Assembly (NCBI GenBank): GCA_002321335.1
Contig: DCMG01000053.1
Location: forward strand, 1 to 10,484
Length of the DNA: 10,484 nucleotides
From: Bacteroidales bacterium UBA1628
Lineage (GTDB): Bacteria > Bacteroidota > Bacteroidia > Bacteroidales > UBA932
Direction: 5' to 3'
Position 1 is the first letter of the stretch. Every line of letters starts with the position of its first letter. A program made the position numbers and the translations under genes. This document shows positions 1-6,766 of the stretch, one piece after another. The notes under the pieces are model-generated. The model did not search any database, was not told where the DNA came from, and saw only the letters and a list, made by a program, of their open reading frames with translations.

Positions 1-1670
1 GCGTAGGCGAAATTGGCCTTGCTGCCGCGCAGGCCGCTCTTGCTGTTGACCTGGATGATGTCAGCGAAATATTCAGGATCGTACTTTGTCTCGATCTTCA
101 TTATGTGCGATGCGACCTTGGCGCAGAAGAAGTAGGCCTCGTAGTTGATCTTGGTGACGAACTCGAAGTTCTCCGGGGTCATCACGTCCAATCCGCCGGC
201 GCGGACCACTCCGGCGTTGCTGACGAATGCGTCCAGCGCACCGAAATTCAGGATGGTCTCCCTCATCAGGTTATGGAGGCTTTCCATGTCAGCGACATTA
301 GTCTTTACGAATATGGCCTTGTTGGCTCTGGCCTTCTCGTTGAAGCTTGCGGCGGTCTTCTCTCCGGTAGCCTCGTTAAGGTCGGCGACCACGATGTTGG
401 CACCCTGCGTCATCAACTCGCGGGCGATGCCTTCCCCGAAACCTTGAGCGGCTCCGGTCACGATGATCGTGCGGCCTTCCACACGGCCTTTGGATGCGCT
501 GGAGGCGACTTTGCGACGGTAATTCTCAACCTCCCAGTTGTCGATGAAGTCAATCCAAGCCTGCTCCATCGGATGTTCTCCACCGAAATTTTGGGCGAAG
601 AAAGCAACCTTCATCGCATCGGTGAACACATCGGTGATGATCTGGGCATTCTTGGCGTTGTCTCCCACGGCCACGAGACCGATTCCCTTGATGAGCAAGA
701 CCTTAGGTGTGTAGCCTCTTTCGCTGACGAAAGCCTCGATCTTCTCTTCCGCCTGCTTCAGAATCTCCTCGTCCGACACAGCGTCAATGAATATGTAGGC
801 GCTTTTGCAGTACACGATGATGTCCGGTGTGAACGGCTTTGCGATCTTCTCGAAGCCTGTTTCGGTCACTGAGCCTGTCGAAGTGACCGAGCCTGCCGAA
901 GTGGCTGAGCGACCGTCAATGAAGTAGTCCACAAGAGCATTCTTGGTGACTTTCAAGGTCTTGAACCCCCTGCCGGAGCGTGAAAGCATCTGCCGGATCG
1001 CTGGAACGACACCCGTAACGGTCTCAGAGACAGCGGTGTCTCCCTCCGGAAGCGCCGCGACCTTACTTTCAAGTTTCTCAATGATTTCTGAATATATTCC
1101 CTCGATTTCCGCCGTGGTGTCCCCGCCCACGAATATTCCGTGGTTCTGGAGGAATATCACCTGCGGCTCCTTGCCGTGGGCTGCCTTGTAGGCCTTTATG
1201 CGGTCGTAGACTTTCTTGAAAAGTGTGTAGCCAGGGTCGGTATATTCAATGTAAAGAGCCTCGGGGAACAGTTCCTTGCATGCAGCCTCGGCTTTCACCG
1301 AGCACATCAAGCCGTTGACAAGGGTAGGGTGGAGGTGCACCACAAAGGCGAAGCCCATGCAGTTGTGCAGCGATGTCTCCACGGATGGCCTTCTGTCCTT
1401 TGTCAGACAGGCGATTGCGAGGTCGTTCTTGACCTGCTCCTCGCGGATTGCCGTGTCGTTACTGTAAGCCTTTTCTCCCATCGGGTTCAGAAGGCTCCTG
1501 TCAAGGACAGCAAATCCGTCTTCCGTTATCGTTGCGAGTGCATGGCCACTAGCCTTCACCCAAAGCTTATCCTCATTCTTGTAGGAAGTGTTGCCACCTC
1601 CGGCTATCACGAATCTGGAGTCCTGTCCGAACTTCCGTGAAATCGCGATAAGATCTTCAATCTGTGTCAT
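1..1670 (-). CDS. Bifunctional class II aldolase / short-chain dehydrogenase (rhamnulose-1-phosphate aldolase-lactaldehyde dehydrogenase type), 3' end cut by window edge
   Basis: The fusion family (RhaD-like aldolase plus SDR) cleaves a ketose 1-phosphate to DHAP and an aldehyde, then oxidises or reduces the aldehyde with NAD(P) in the cytoplasm. About 556 codons are visible; the family is usually near 700. The start ATG at 1668-1670 gives MTQIEDLIAISRKFG. The N-terminal aldolase has the AGGGNTS loop and the metal-site histidines H112 and H114 (HLHP) and H177 (QNHG). The SDR half has the nucleotide loop TGAAQGFG at residues 405-412, NAG at 485-487, the catalytic Ser region NSKS at 542-545, and Tyr556, the probable catalytic Tyr, as the last full codon. 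The linker at about residues 254-271 carries three 6-residue repeats (SATSAG, SVTSTG, SVTETG). The gene lies 45 nt downstream of the PHP gene on the same strand, so co-transcription is likely. The family call is firm; the substrate (rhamnulose-1-P or another) is inferred. Confidence 0.88.
   Translation of the reverse strand, partial: MTQIEDLIAISRKFGQDSRFVIAGGGNTSYKNEDKLWVKASGHALATITEDGFAVLDRSLLNPMGEKAYSNDTAIREEQVKNDLAIACLTKDRRPSVETSLHNCMGFAFVVHLHPTLVNGLMCSVKAEAACKELFPEALYIEYTDPGYTLFKKVYDRIKAYKAAHGKEPQVIFLQNHGIFVGGDTTAEIEGIYSEIIEKLESKVAALPEGDTAVSETVTGVVPAIRQMLSRSGRGFKTLKVTKNALVDYFIDGRSATSAGSVTSTGSVTETGFEKIAKPFTPDIIVYCKSAYIFIDAVSDEEILKQAEEKIEAFVSERGYTPKVLLIKGIGLVAVGDNAKNAQIITDVFTDAMKVAFFAQNFGGEHPMEQAWIDFIDNWEVENYRRKVASSASKGRVEGRTIIVTGAAQGFGEGIARELMTQGANIVVADLNEATGEKTAASFNEKARANKAIFVKTNVADMESLHNLMRETILNFGALDAFVSNAGVVRAGGLDVMTPENFEFVTKINYEAYFFCAKVASHIMKIETKYDPEYFADIIQVNSKSGLRGSKANFAY
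862..909. repeat. 18-nt tandem repeat with a perfect palindrome inside the aldolase/SDR linker
   Basis: Two full 18-nt units (865-882 and 883-900) and half a third (901-909) follow each other, differing at a few positions around the core GAGCCTGTCGAA. The first unit also lies in a perfect inverted repeat, TCGGTCACT (862-870) with AGTGACCGA (882-890) around an 11-nt loop. The repeat length is a multiple of three, so the reading frame of the aldolase/SDR gene is kept and it adds a Ser/Thr/Gly-rich spacer between the two enzymatic domains. From memory, the core resembles a short repeat (CACTTCGACAGGCTCAGTG type) scattered through many bacterial genomes; I cannot confirm that here. Confidence 0.75.
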
Positions 1671-1715
1671 ATTCGTGTCTTAGTTATGTGCTCTGTTTGC
1701 CGAACCGGCATATTC

Positions 1716-2831
1716 CTAAATTCCTAAGGTCTTGCGAATCAGTTCGTCCCCCGCTTCGATGGAGTCAAGTCCCGCCTGATGGGCAGCGACCGCGCACGCT
1801 CCGCGGTAGTTGGTCTCGCGCAGTTTTTCGCTCAGACCCTCAGCGTGGTCGCGGGTGCGCAGTTTGATAGGCTCCAGCGCCGGCGTGTTGTGCTCCGAAC
1901 CGAAAGTTATGATGAATCCCTCATCCTGGAGGTAGCCTGAATAATCCTCAAGCACGGCGGTCGTGTTGCGGGTCGTGATGAATTCCACCGATTTGATTCC
2001 GCGCTTTTTCAGCGTGTCAGCGGCTTTCTGGAGGTCGCCCTCGAAGTCGGTGAAGTTGCCCTTGGCGTCATCGGCGAGGAACGGATAGGTCGGGATTCCG
2101 CCAGCCGCCTTGATGATCTGGCAGACAGTCTCCATAGGCAGGAACGCCTTCGGATCCTCCGGCACGAAAGCCGCGCCTCCGGCCTTGAGCAGCTTGCTTC
2201 TGATCTCGTTCTCCACCGCAGCCTCGTTGTCCAGATCGGATTTCAACGGCTGCCCTCCGAAGATTCTTTCGTAGAGAGCAAGCCTGTCCTCAATCGCGTC
2301 AGCCTTGGCGTCAACGGCCATCCTGAGGGCTTTCGCAAGGTGACGCTCACGCACCGAGCCTCTGGTCAGATCCTTGACAACCTGCCTGAAATCAATGCTG
2401 AACCCAGCCTTGACCGCATCCAGATGGGCGTTGAGTTTTGCGCACATTCTCTCGACCTGCGCGTTTGACTCAGCCCTCACATCGGCAAGCATCTGAGCCT
2501 CTTTCCCGCTGAGAATCACCGGGTAGGCAAGTCCCTTTCCGCTGAGGTAGGTGCGCCCGGGATTGTTCGGGTCGTTGACCCTCAGTCCCGCTGCCTGATC
2601 CTCACTGTTGAGAGAGATGAACTCAATGTTGAAAAGAGGGTAGAGATGCCTTGCGGCGCATTCGTCATTCCACTCCCTGTAGCCGTCAAGGCTGTAGAAG
2701 TCGTTGATTCCCACCACTCCGACCCCTTCGGCTGCGGCCATGTCAAGAGCCTGCCTCACGTCTTTGAAGGCACTGAACGAGTACGGTGTGTGAAGATGGG
2801 CATTAACGTCGATTATCGTTTTCATATTCAT
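1716..2831 (-). CDS. PHP-domain metal-dependent phosphoesterase-like protein
   Basis: PHP domains are metal-dependent phosphoesterase folds that include histidinol-phosphatase and YcdX-like enzymes. Counting from the ATG at 2825, the N-terminus MKTIIDVNAHLHTPYSF holds the first PHP metal motif HxH at residues 10-12. Then come the conserved INDFYSLDGY segment, an acidic NIEFISL strand, and near the C-terminus GSEHNT, which supplies another likely metal-binding His. The protein is about 369-371 residues, longer than a minimal PHP phosphatase, with a helical charged insert in the middle. The start is uncertain: ATG codons lie at 2831 (MNMKT) and 2825 (MKTII), and an upstream ATG at 2882 would add poorly PHP-like residues that overlap the likely promoter. 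The gene is divergent from the permease and sits 45 nt before the aldolase/SDR gene, so a role in the same sugar or sugar-phosphate pathway is inferred. Its exact reaction is unknown. Confidence 0.8.
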   Translation of the reverse strand: MNMKTIIDVNAHLHTPYSFSAFKDVRQALDMAAAEGVGVVGINDFYSLDGYREWNDECAARHLYPLFNIEFISLNSEDQAAGLRVNDPNNPGRTYLSGKGLAYPVILSGKEAQMLADVRAESNAQVERMCAKLNAHLDAVKAGFSIDFRQVVKDLTRGSVRERHLAKALRMAVDAKADAIEDRLALYERIFGGQPLKSDLDNEAAVENEIRSKLLKAGGAAFVPEDPKAFLPMETVCQIIKAAGGIPTYPFLADDAKGNFTDFEGDLQKAADTLKKRGIKSVEFITTRNTTAVLEDYSGYLQDEGFIITFGSEHNTPALEPIKLRTRDHAEGLSEKLRETNYRGACAVAAHQAGLDSIEAGDELIRKTLGI

Positions 2832-2845
2832 GAATATTCTTTGCT

Positions 2846-2853
2846 CAAAGTTA
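2846..2853 (-). promoter_or_regulatory. Candidate Bacteroidetes -7 box for the PHP gene
   Basis: Read on the minus strand the site is TAACTTTG, a full match to the TAnnTTTG box of the Bacteroidetes primary sigma factor. It would start transcription near 2840, only about 10-15 nt before the ATG codons at 2831 and 2825, giving a very short leader. No good TTTG -33 element is seen at the usual spacing, so the call is tentative. It supports starts at 2831 or 2825 rather than 2882. Confidence 0.35.
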
Positions 2854-2926
2854 GCAATAATCCTATAAAGCTCATTCCGCAAGACGGATTTTTAAAGCCA
2901 TTCGGTCAAATTTGAAATTAATTTGC

Positions 2927-2934
2927 TAAATTTG
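2927..2934 (+). promoter_or_regulatory. Candidate Bacteroidetes -7 box for the MFS-ROK operon
   Basis: TAAATTTG matches TAnnTTTG exactly and lies in the AT-rich divergent intergenic region. Transcription would begin near 2941, leaving a leader of about 40 nt before the permease ATG at 2982. A TTTG lies at 2911-2914, but the 12-nt gap is shorter than the usual 19-21, so the -33 element is unconvincing. Confidence 0.35.
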
Positions 2935-2981
2935 TGGAATATGCCACGAAATTATTTTCGATAACATAAAACATCTTACAA

Positions 2982-4265
2982 ATGGAAAAAAAACAACAAG
3001 GTAACATCTTCGCTATTGTGATCATGTTCTTCCTGTTTGCGATGATCTCCTTTGTGACCGGATTCCAGAATCCGTTCGGGGTCATCGTGAAGCAGCAGTT
3101 CGCGGCGTCAAACTTCATGTCCCAGCTGGGTAACGCCGCCAACTTCATCGCCTATGCGTTCATGGGACTGCCTGCCGGTATGATTCTGTCCAAGAAAGGC
3201 TACAAGTTTACTGCACTTGCAGCTGTGACCGTAGGCTTCATCGGAGTCGGCATCACATTCCTCTCAGGAATCGCCGGCAGCTTTGCCGTCTATCTTCTCG
3301 GTGCGTTCATCTCCGGTTTCTCTATGTGTATGCTCAACACGGTTGTGAACCCTATGCTCAACACCCTCGGAGGCGGCGGCAACAAGGGTAATCAGCTCAT
3401 TCAGTGGGGCGGATCCTGCAACTCTCTCAGTGCCACTATCGTGCCTGTGCTTGTCGGTTACCTCATCGGTGATGTCTCAAAGGACACCCAGATCGCTGAT
3501 GCGAACCCTGCGCTTTTCATAGCCATGGGCATATTCGCTTTGGCTTTCGTCATCATCGCCGTCTCCAAGATTCCTGAGCCTGAGCTCGAGGCTGCCGCGG
3601 CAGCGGGCAAGTCTGGCCAGCTCACAATGGGTGAAAGCGTGAAGGGCGCTCTTTCCTTCAGGCATTTTGTTCTTGGAATCATCGCGATATTCGTTTATGT
3701 AGGAGTTGAGGTCGGCATTCCTAACTTTGTCAACCTTTACATGACATCCGCCGAGATCGGCATCAGCGCCGCCGTGGCCGGAACAATCGTCGGAATGTAC
3801 TGGTTCCTGATGCTTTGCGGCCGTCTCGTGGGCGCTTCTGTCGGCGCTAAAGTCTCCAGCCGTGCCATGGTAAGCTTTGTGGGAACCGTGGCCATCATAT
3901 TCCTCCTGCTTGGAATGTTCCTTGGCGACACGACAACCGTCAAGTTCCCAGCCATCACATCCCAGCTTTCTTTCTCACTCGCCGAAATTCCGATCGGAGT
4001 TATGTTCTTCATCCTCTGCGGTCTCTGCACGTCGGTCATGTGGGGAGCCATCTTCAATCTTGCGGTAGAGGGGCTTGGCAAGTACACCTCGATCGCTTCC
4101 GGTCTGTTCATGGTGATGGTTTGCGGTGGTGGTGTCCTCCCTCTCATCCAGGGCGCTGTCGCTGACGCTACCAACTATCTGATGAGCTACATCGTTGTCA
4201 TTATCGGTGTCGCCTACATCCTTTGGTATGCCCTCCTCGGTTCAAAGGTAAAGAAGGTTGCGTAA
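2982..4265 (+). CDS. MFS sugar permease, FucP/GluP-like (FGHS family)
   Basis: This 427-residue inner-membrane protein fits a 12-helix sugar:proton symporter. Hydrophobic segments alternate with short loops from residue 8 onward. Family-like features include the GFQNPFG segment in helix 1 (residues 27-33), LPAGMILSKKGYK between helices 2 and 3 (63-75), and the helix-4 segment MLNTVVNPMLNTLG followed by a Gly-rich turn and NQLIQWGGS. After an acidic, Ala-rich central loop (about 198-213) comes YVGVEVGIPNFVNLYM (about 239-254), which matches the conserved helix-7 region of FucP/GluP-type carriers. The C-terminus is basic (KVKKVA), as expected for the cytoplasmic side. The gene is followed after 56 nt by a ROK kinase on the same strand, so the pair likely imports and phosphorylates one sugar. 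The sugar cannot be read from the sequence; fucose, glucose, galactose and amino sugars are all possible in this family. Confidence 0.88.
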   Translation: MEKKQQGNIFAIVIMFFLFAMISFVTGFQNPFGVIVKQQFAASNFMSQLGNAANFIAYAFMGLPAGMILSKKGYKFTALAAVTVGFIGVGITFLSGIAGSFAVYLLGAFISGFSMCMLNTVVNPMLNTLGGGGNKGNQLIQWGGSCNSLSATIVPVLVGYLIGDVSKDTQIADANPALFIAMGIFALAFVIIAVSKIPEPELEAAAAAGKSGQLTMGESVKGALSFRHFVLGIIAIFVYVGVEVGIPNFVNLYMTSAEIGISAAVAGTIVGMYWFLMLCGRLVGASVGAKVSSRAMVSFVGTVAIIFLLLGMFLGDTTTVKFPAITSQLSFSLAEIPIGVMFFILCGLCTSVMWGAIFNLAVEGLGKYTSIASGLFMVMVCGGGVLPLIQGAVADATNYLMSYIVVIIGVAYILWYALLGSKVKKVA

Positions 4266-4277
4266 TCAGAAATCTTG

Positions 4278-4301
4278 TTCCGGTGGAATTGTCCGCCGGG
4301 A
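4278..4301 (+). other. Hairpin in the MFS-ROK intergenic gap
   Basis: TTCCGGTGG (4278-4286) pairs with CCGCCGGGA (4293-4301) around a 6-nt loop; the nine pairs include two G-U. No U-run follows, so it is more likely an mRNA-stabilising or processing stem between the two co-transcribed genes than a terminator. Confidence 0.4.
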
Positions 4302-4321
4302 CATATTCATAACATAATATT

Positions 4322-5281
4322 ATGGAACAAAATCTTGTAATAGGAATAGACGTAGGTGGTCAGACCACCAAATGCGGTGTGGTTGACGCGCGTGGAACCG
4401 TGCTGGCCCAGACGGTGATCCGTTCGGACTCCTACACTGAGGTCGAACCTTACATAGCGGAGTTGGCGGCCGCTTTGAAGAAGATAATCGCTGACGCTGG
4501 TGCTGAAGGCCAGATCCGTGGTATCGGAGTCGGCGCCCCTAACGCCAACTACTACACCGGAGAGGTAGAGAACGCTGTGAACCTTTCTTGGGGACGCGCC
4601 GGGTCGATTCCTTTCGCGAAGATGCTTACCGAGGCGATGGGAGGAATCCCTGTGACCCTCACCAATGATGCCAACGCTGCCGCGATGGGTGAGATGACCT
4701 ACGGAGCAGCAAGAGGAATGAAGAATTTCATCATGATTACCCTTGGCACCGGTGTCGGCAGCGGAATCGTCATCAACGGTGAGATGGTCTATGGCCATGA
4801 CGGATTCGCCGGAGAGCTTGGCCACACCACAATCGTGCGCCACAACGGCCGCCACTGCAACTGCGGCAAAAACGGCTGCCTTGAGACCTACTGCTCTGCG
4901 ATCGGAGTCGCCAGAACCGCCCGCGAGTGGCTTGACATGAGCAATGAGCCATCATCTCTCCGCAGTCTTGACAACATCACTTCGAAGGATGTCTACGAGG
5001 CCGCGAAGGAAGGTGATGCCCTTGCCATCAAGATCTTTGAATATACCGGCACTCTTCTCGGAGAGGCTTTCGCCGACTTCATCGCGTTCTCCGCTCCTGA
5101 GGCCATCGTCCTCTTCGGTGGTCTCGCCAGAAGCAAGGAGTTCCTCACCGAGCCGATCCTCCGTTCGATGAACGACAACGTCCTTCCTCTCTGGAAGAAC
5201 AAGGTCCAGCTCGTCTACTCCCAGCTCAAAGAGTCAGACGCCGCCATCCTCGGTGCCTCCGCCCTTGCCTGGGAACGATAG
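4322..5281 (+). CDS. ROK-family sugar kinase (glucokinase-like)
   Basis: ROK kinases phosphorylate hexoses or N-acylhexosamines with ATP in the cytoplasm. The 319-residue protein shows the family motifs in order: the N-terminal phosphate loop IGIDVGGQTTK (residues 7-17); TNDANAAAMGE with the probable catalytic Asp116; the second phosphate loop LGTGVGSG (141-148); substrate-binding EXGH (E165-H168); and the zinc site with H168 and CNCGKNGC (C179, C181, C186). No DNA-binding helix-turn-helix precedes the kinase domain, so it is a kinase and not an NagC/Mlc-type repressor. The length is normal. Its last 16 codons lie in a long direct repeat copied 2850 bases downstream, so the gene's end may have been replaced when the downstream islet arrived. 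Reading remains intact to TAG at 5279-5281. Glucose or a related hexose is a reasonable guess for the substrate. Confidence 0.9.
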   Translation: MEQNLVIGIDVGGQTTKCGVVDARGTVLAQTVIRSDSYTEVEPYIAELAAALKKIIADAGAEGQIRGIGVGAPNANYYTGEVENAVNLSWGRAGSIPFAKMLTEAMGGIPVTLTNDANAAAMGEMTYGAARGMKNFIMITLGTGVGSGIVINGEMVYGHDGFAGELGHTTIVRHNGRHCNCGKNGCLETYCSAIGVARTAREWLDMSNEPSSLRSLDNITSKDVYEAAKEGDALAIKIFEYTGTLLGEAFADFIAFSAPEAIVLFGGLARSKEFLTEPILRSMNDNVLPLWKNKVQLVYSQLKESDAAILGASALAWER

Positions 5282-5360
5282 ATGCCGTGGAGCGCAAGCT
5301 CCTGTGAATGAATATGCTGACGCACCCTCCTCTGTCCCATATCTGGCAAGAGGGGGGTGT
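5232..5360. repeat. Direct repeat, left copy (ROK 3' end, spacer and terminator)
   Basis: This 129-base stretch aligns without gaps to 8082-8210 at a constant offset of 2850. I count 3 mismatches in the first 84 bases (5236, 5284, 5302) and about 15 in the remaining 45, concentrated in the terminator loop. The run 5237-5283 is identical in both copies. It covers the end of the ROK coding sequence, its stop codon, the spacer and the terminator stem. Confidence 0.92.
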
Positions 5361-5365
5361 CTTTT
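5323..5365 (+). terminator. Rho-independent terminator of the MFS-ROK operon
   Basis: CACCCTCCTCT (5323-5333) pairs with AGAGGGGGGTG (5349-5359); all 11 pairs form with one G-U, around a 15-nt loop that can pair CCA with TGG. TCTTTT follows. It lies 41 nt after the ROK stop codon. Confidence 0.85.
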
Positions 5366-5425
5366 GGTTGATTCTTAAGTACTTGATCTCCACGTATTTT
5401 TTTATGAACATTTTTTCGTGAAATA

Positions 5426-5457
5426 TTTGGATTTGATAAAACGTTTTTCTACTTTTA
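5426..5457 (+). promoter_or_regulatory. Candidate Bacteroidetes promoter upstream of the lipoprotein gene
   Basis: TTTG at 5426-5429 is followed after 20 nt by TACTTTTA at 5450-5457, which matches 5 of the 6 fixed bases of TAnnTTTG. Both elements and their spacing fit the Bacteroidetes -33/-7 pattern. Transcription would start near 5463 and leave a leader of over 200 nt before the lipoprotein ATG. Confidence 0.4.
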
Positions 5458-5605
5458 CAAACAAAGATAATACTGTGTTCATAATACCTATGACTCTGTG
5501 CCCAATCAGTATTCTCCGGCGCGACGGGCAAAAGAAACAACATGGGTGATTGATACTCCAATTTCATATAGTTTTTCTTAGATCCTAATGAAATCTCTTG
5601 AAGAA

Positions 5606-5629
5606 TGACTTATCAAGTCAGATTTTTTT
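5606..5629 (+). terminator. Small hairpin plus T-run in the lipoprotein leader (terminator or attenuator)
   Basis: TGACTT (5606-5611) and AAGTCA (5615-5620) form a perfect 6-bp stem with a 3-nt loop, followed by GA and seven T residues (5623-5629). The stem is short and AT-rich, so termination would be weak. It lies inside the presumed leader of the lipoprotein gene. Confidence 0.4.
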
Positions 5630-5677
5630 ATTACGTAGAACCGACGCTCTGAATAAGAGTGTTATTACTTTATGATT

Positions 5678-6265
5678 ATGAAAAAGAATAGTTTACTTAA
5701 GTCTATTTTAGGATTATTCCTTTGCGTATTATGCGGCTGTAATAATTCGGCGCTATTAGTGGAAGACACAATTCAAGATGAGAATGTAACCCAATTTATG
5801 TCTGGTGATATTTTAATCACTATTTCCACAGAAAACAATCTCCTGTCAAGGTCTGCTTCTATGTCTGATTACTATATTGTTACTGGTGAGAGAGACTCAA
5901 TACGTTATTCCATTTATGTGGAAAGTATTCCTTCTGAAGATGGCTTAACCATTAATAAAATATATTCACAAGAAGGTGATTGGCTTTTTTCGGAAGTATA
6001 TTTTGATGGGAAACTAATAAGCAATGAGTTCGCTTCCATTGACGAAGATCAAGGTGTGAGTATTGATGCAGATACGAACGATATAGAATTGAGTGGGTCA
6101 CGAAGACCTGGGGAAAGTTATAAAGGATGCGTGAGGCGAGTACATAAGACGTTAAAGGAGAAAGCGGAGATTAATACTCCGGTGACATGTGAATTCATCA
6201 GTTGTGGTGCACTTGCAGCTGTGGTTGGCATTATTGATTGTGCAGAGTATGGCAATCAATTTTAA
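5678..6265 (+). CDS. Cys-rich predicted lipoprotein of unknown function
   Basis: I do not recognise this family. Counting from the ATG at 5678 (the ATG at 5672 is also possible and adds two residues), it has 195 residues. A classical lipoprotein signal is present: KK at positions 2-3, a hydrophobic core LLKSILGLFLCVL, and the lipobox LCGC with lipidated Cys21, so it should be exported and anchored in a membrane. The middle (about 40-140) is acidic and rich in Ser, Asp and Ile, probably beta-rich. The last 45 residues differ: a basic stretch (GCVRRVHKTLKEK) followed by a short hydrophobic segment GALAAVVGIIDC, with four cysteines at about 151, 171, 176 and 188, able to form two disulfides in the periplasm. 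A four-helix membrane protein follows after 39 nt. The gene is AT-rich compared with the flanks and lies within the repeat-bounded islet. A secreted peptide precursor or envelope sensor is possible but unproven. Confidence 0.7.
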   Translation: MKKNSLLKSILGLFLCVLCGCNNSALLVEDTIQDENVTQFMSGDILITISTENNLLSRSASMSDYYIVTGERDSIRYSIYVESIPSEDGLTINKIYSQEGDWLFSEVYFDGKLISNEFASIDEDQGVSIDADTNDIELSGSRRPGESYKGCVRRVHKTLKEKAEINTPVTCEFISCGALAAVVGIIDCAEYGNQF

Positions 6266-6304
6266 TGTTGCGATTAAATGTAATGTGTTTATATATAAGT
6301 TGTT

Positions 6305-6730
6305 ATGAAAAATATCCTGATGCCTCACAAAGTGCAGATAGCGGCGTTGTTGGTGTTTGTTGCGGATGTTCTGTTGCTCCTGTCGGTTACCTCTTTTTCT
6401 ATCATAAATGATACCAGCATAGGGATGACTGTGCAGTCTCTTTTCTTGATGGTATTGTACGTGTCAATATTTTGCTGCGTCTTTTCCAGAGAAAAATATG
6501 AGGATGATAATATTTCCCGTTTACGTATGAAATGTGCCACTGCGGTTTCCTCTATCGGTTTTTTGTTTATCATCATATTAAATATATTCCAGTTACTGAT
6601 GCCGCATGATCAGTTTGACGCGATTAAGCAGTGGCGTATGGATTTCTTTTGGAATGGGAATTTTATCATTAACCTTGCGATACTGTATTTCATCGTCTTT
6701 AAAGTTGCTGTTCGAAAATACAGACGATAA
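6305..6730 (+). CDS. Small four-helix membrane protein of unknown function
   Basis: This is a 141-residue integral membrane protein with four likely helices at about residues 11-33, 40-60, 79-99 and 119-135. A charged loop between helices 2 and 3 (SREKYEDDNISRLRMK) and a basic C-terminus (RKYRR) suggest both termini are cytoplasmic. I do not recognise a family. There is no CxxC pair, so it does not look like a VKOR or DsbB oxidase; the CC at 57-58 lies in a helix. It starts 39 nt after the Cys-rich lipoprotein and is probably co-transcribed with it. A hairpin at 6767-6827 follows. Size and pairing with a small secreted product would fit an immunity or accessory membrane protein, but this is only a context guess. 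Confidence 0.65.
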   Translation: MKNILMPHKVQIAALLVFVADVLLLLSVTSFSIINDTSIGMTVQSLFLMVLYVSIFCCVFSREKYEDDNISRLRMKCATAVSSIGFLFIIILNIFQLLMPHDQFDAIKQWRMDFFWNGNFIINLAILYFIVFKVAVRKYRR

Positions 6731-6766
6731 AGTTTAAACGTTGAGGTACCGTGAATTCTTTGAATG

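Larger units (their letters stand above)
5366..5671. other. AT-rich intergenic region with no convincing gene
   Basis: Between the ROK terminator and the lipoprotein gene there are about 306 bases with no supported coding region. They contain a possible promoter (5426-5457), a short GC-richer patch (about 5500-5535) and a small hairpin with a T-run (5606-5629). The minus-strand open frame across 5226-5567 is low-complexity and runs into antisense of the ROK end, so it is not taken as a gene. Confidence 0.6.

Noticed and set aside
105..872. Long plus-strand open frame (255 aa) over the aldolase/SDR gene
   Set aside because: It is antisense to a gene with clear SDR and aldolase motifs; its sequence has no recognisable domain and reflects the codon bias of the opposite strand.
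862..909. CRISPR array
   Set aside because: Units are contiguous 18-nt tandem copies without spacers and lie in a coding frame.
1140..1640. Plus-strand open frame (166 aa) over the aldolase domain
   Set aside because: It is antisense to the metal-site histidines and conserved aldolase core; a shadow frame.
4278..4301. Terminator between the permease and ROK genes
   Set aside because: The stem is followed by CATATTCATAAC with no T-run, and the ROK gene begins 20 nt later, so termination is unlikely.
4307..4855. Minus-strand open frame (182 aa) over the ROK gene
   Set aside because: It is antisense to the ROK phosphate loop and catalytic region; no motif or signal of its own.
5462..5469. Minus-strand TATCTTTG as a promoter
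   Set aside because: It matches TAnnTTTG, but no minus-strand gene lies downstream before the ROK gene's antisense, and such 6-base matches are common in AT-rich DNA.
5226..5567. Minus-strand frame of 113 aa, whose C-terminus resembles that of the minus-strand frame at 7887-8147
   Set aside because: The shared residues come only from the DNA direct repeat read backwards through the ROK end and terminator; the rest is low-complexity AT-rich sequence.
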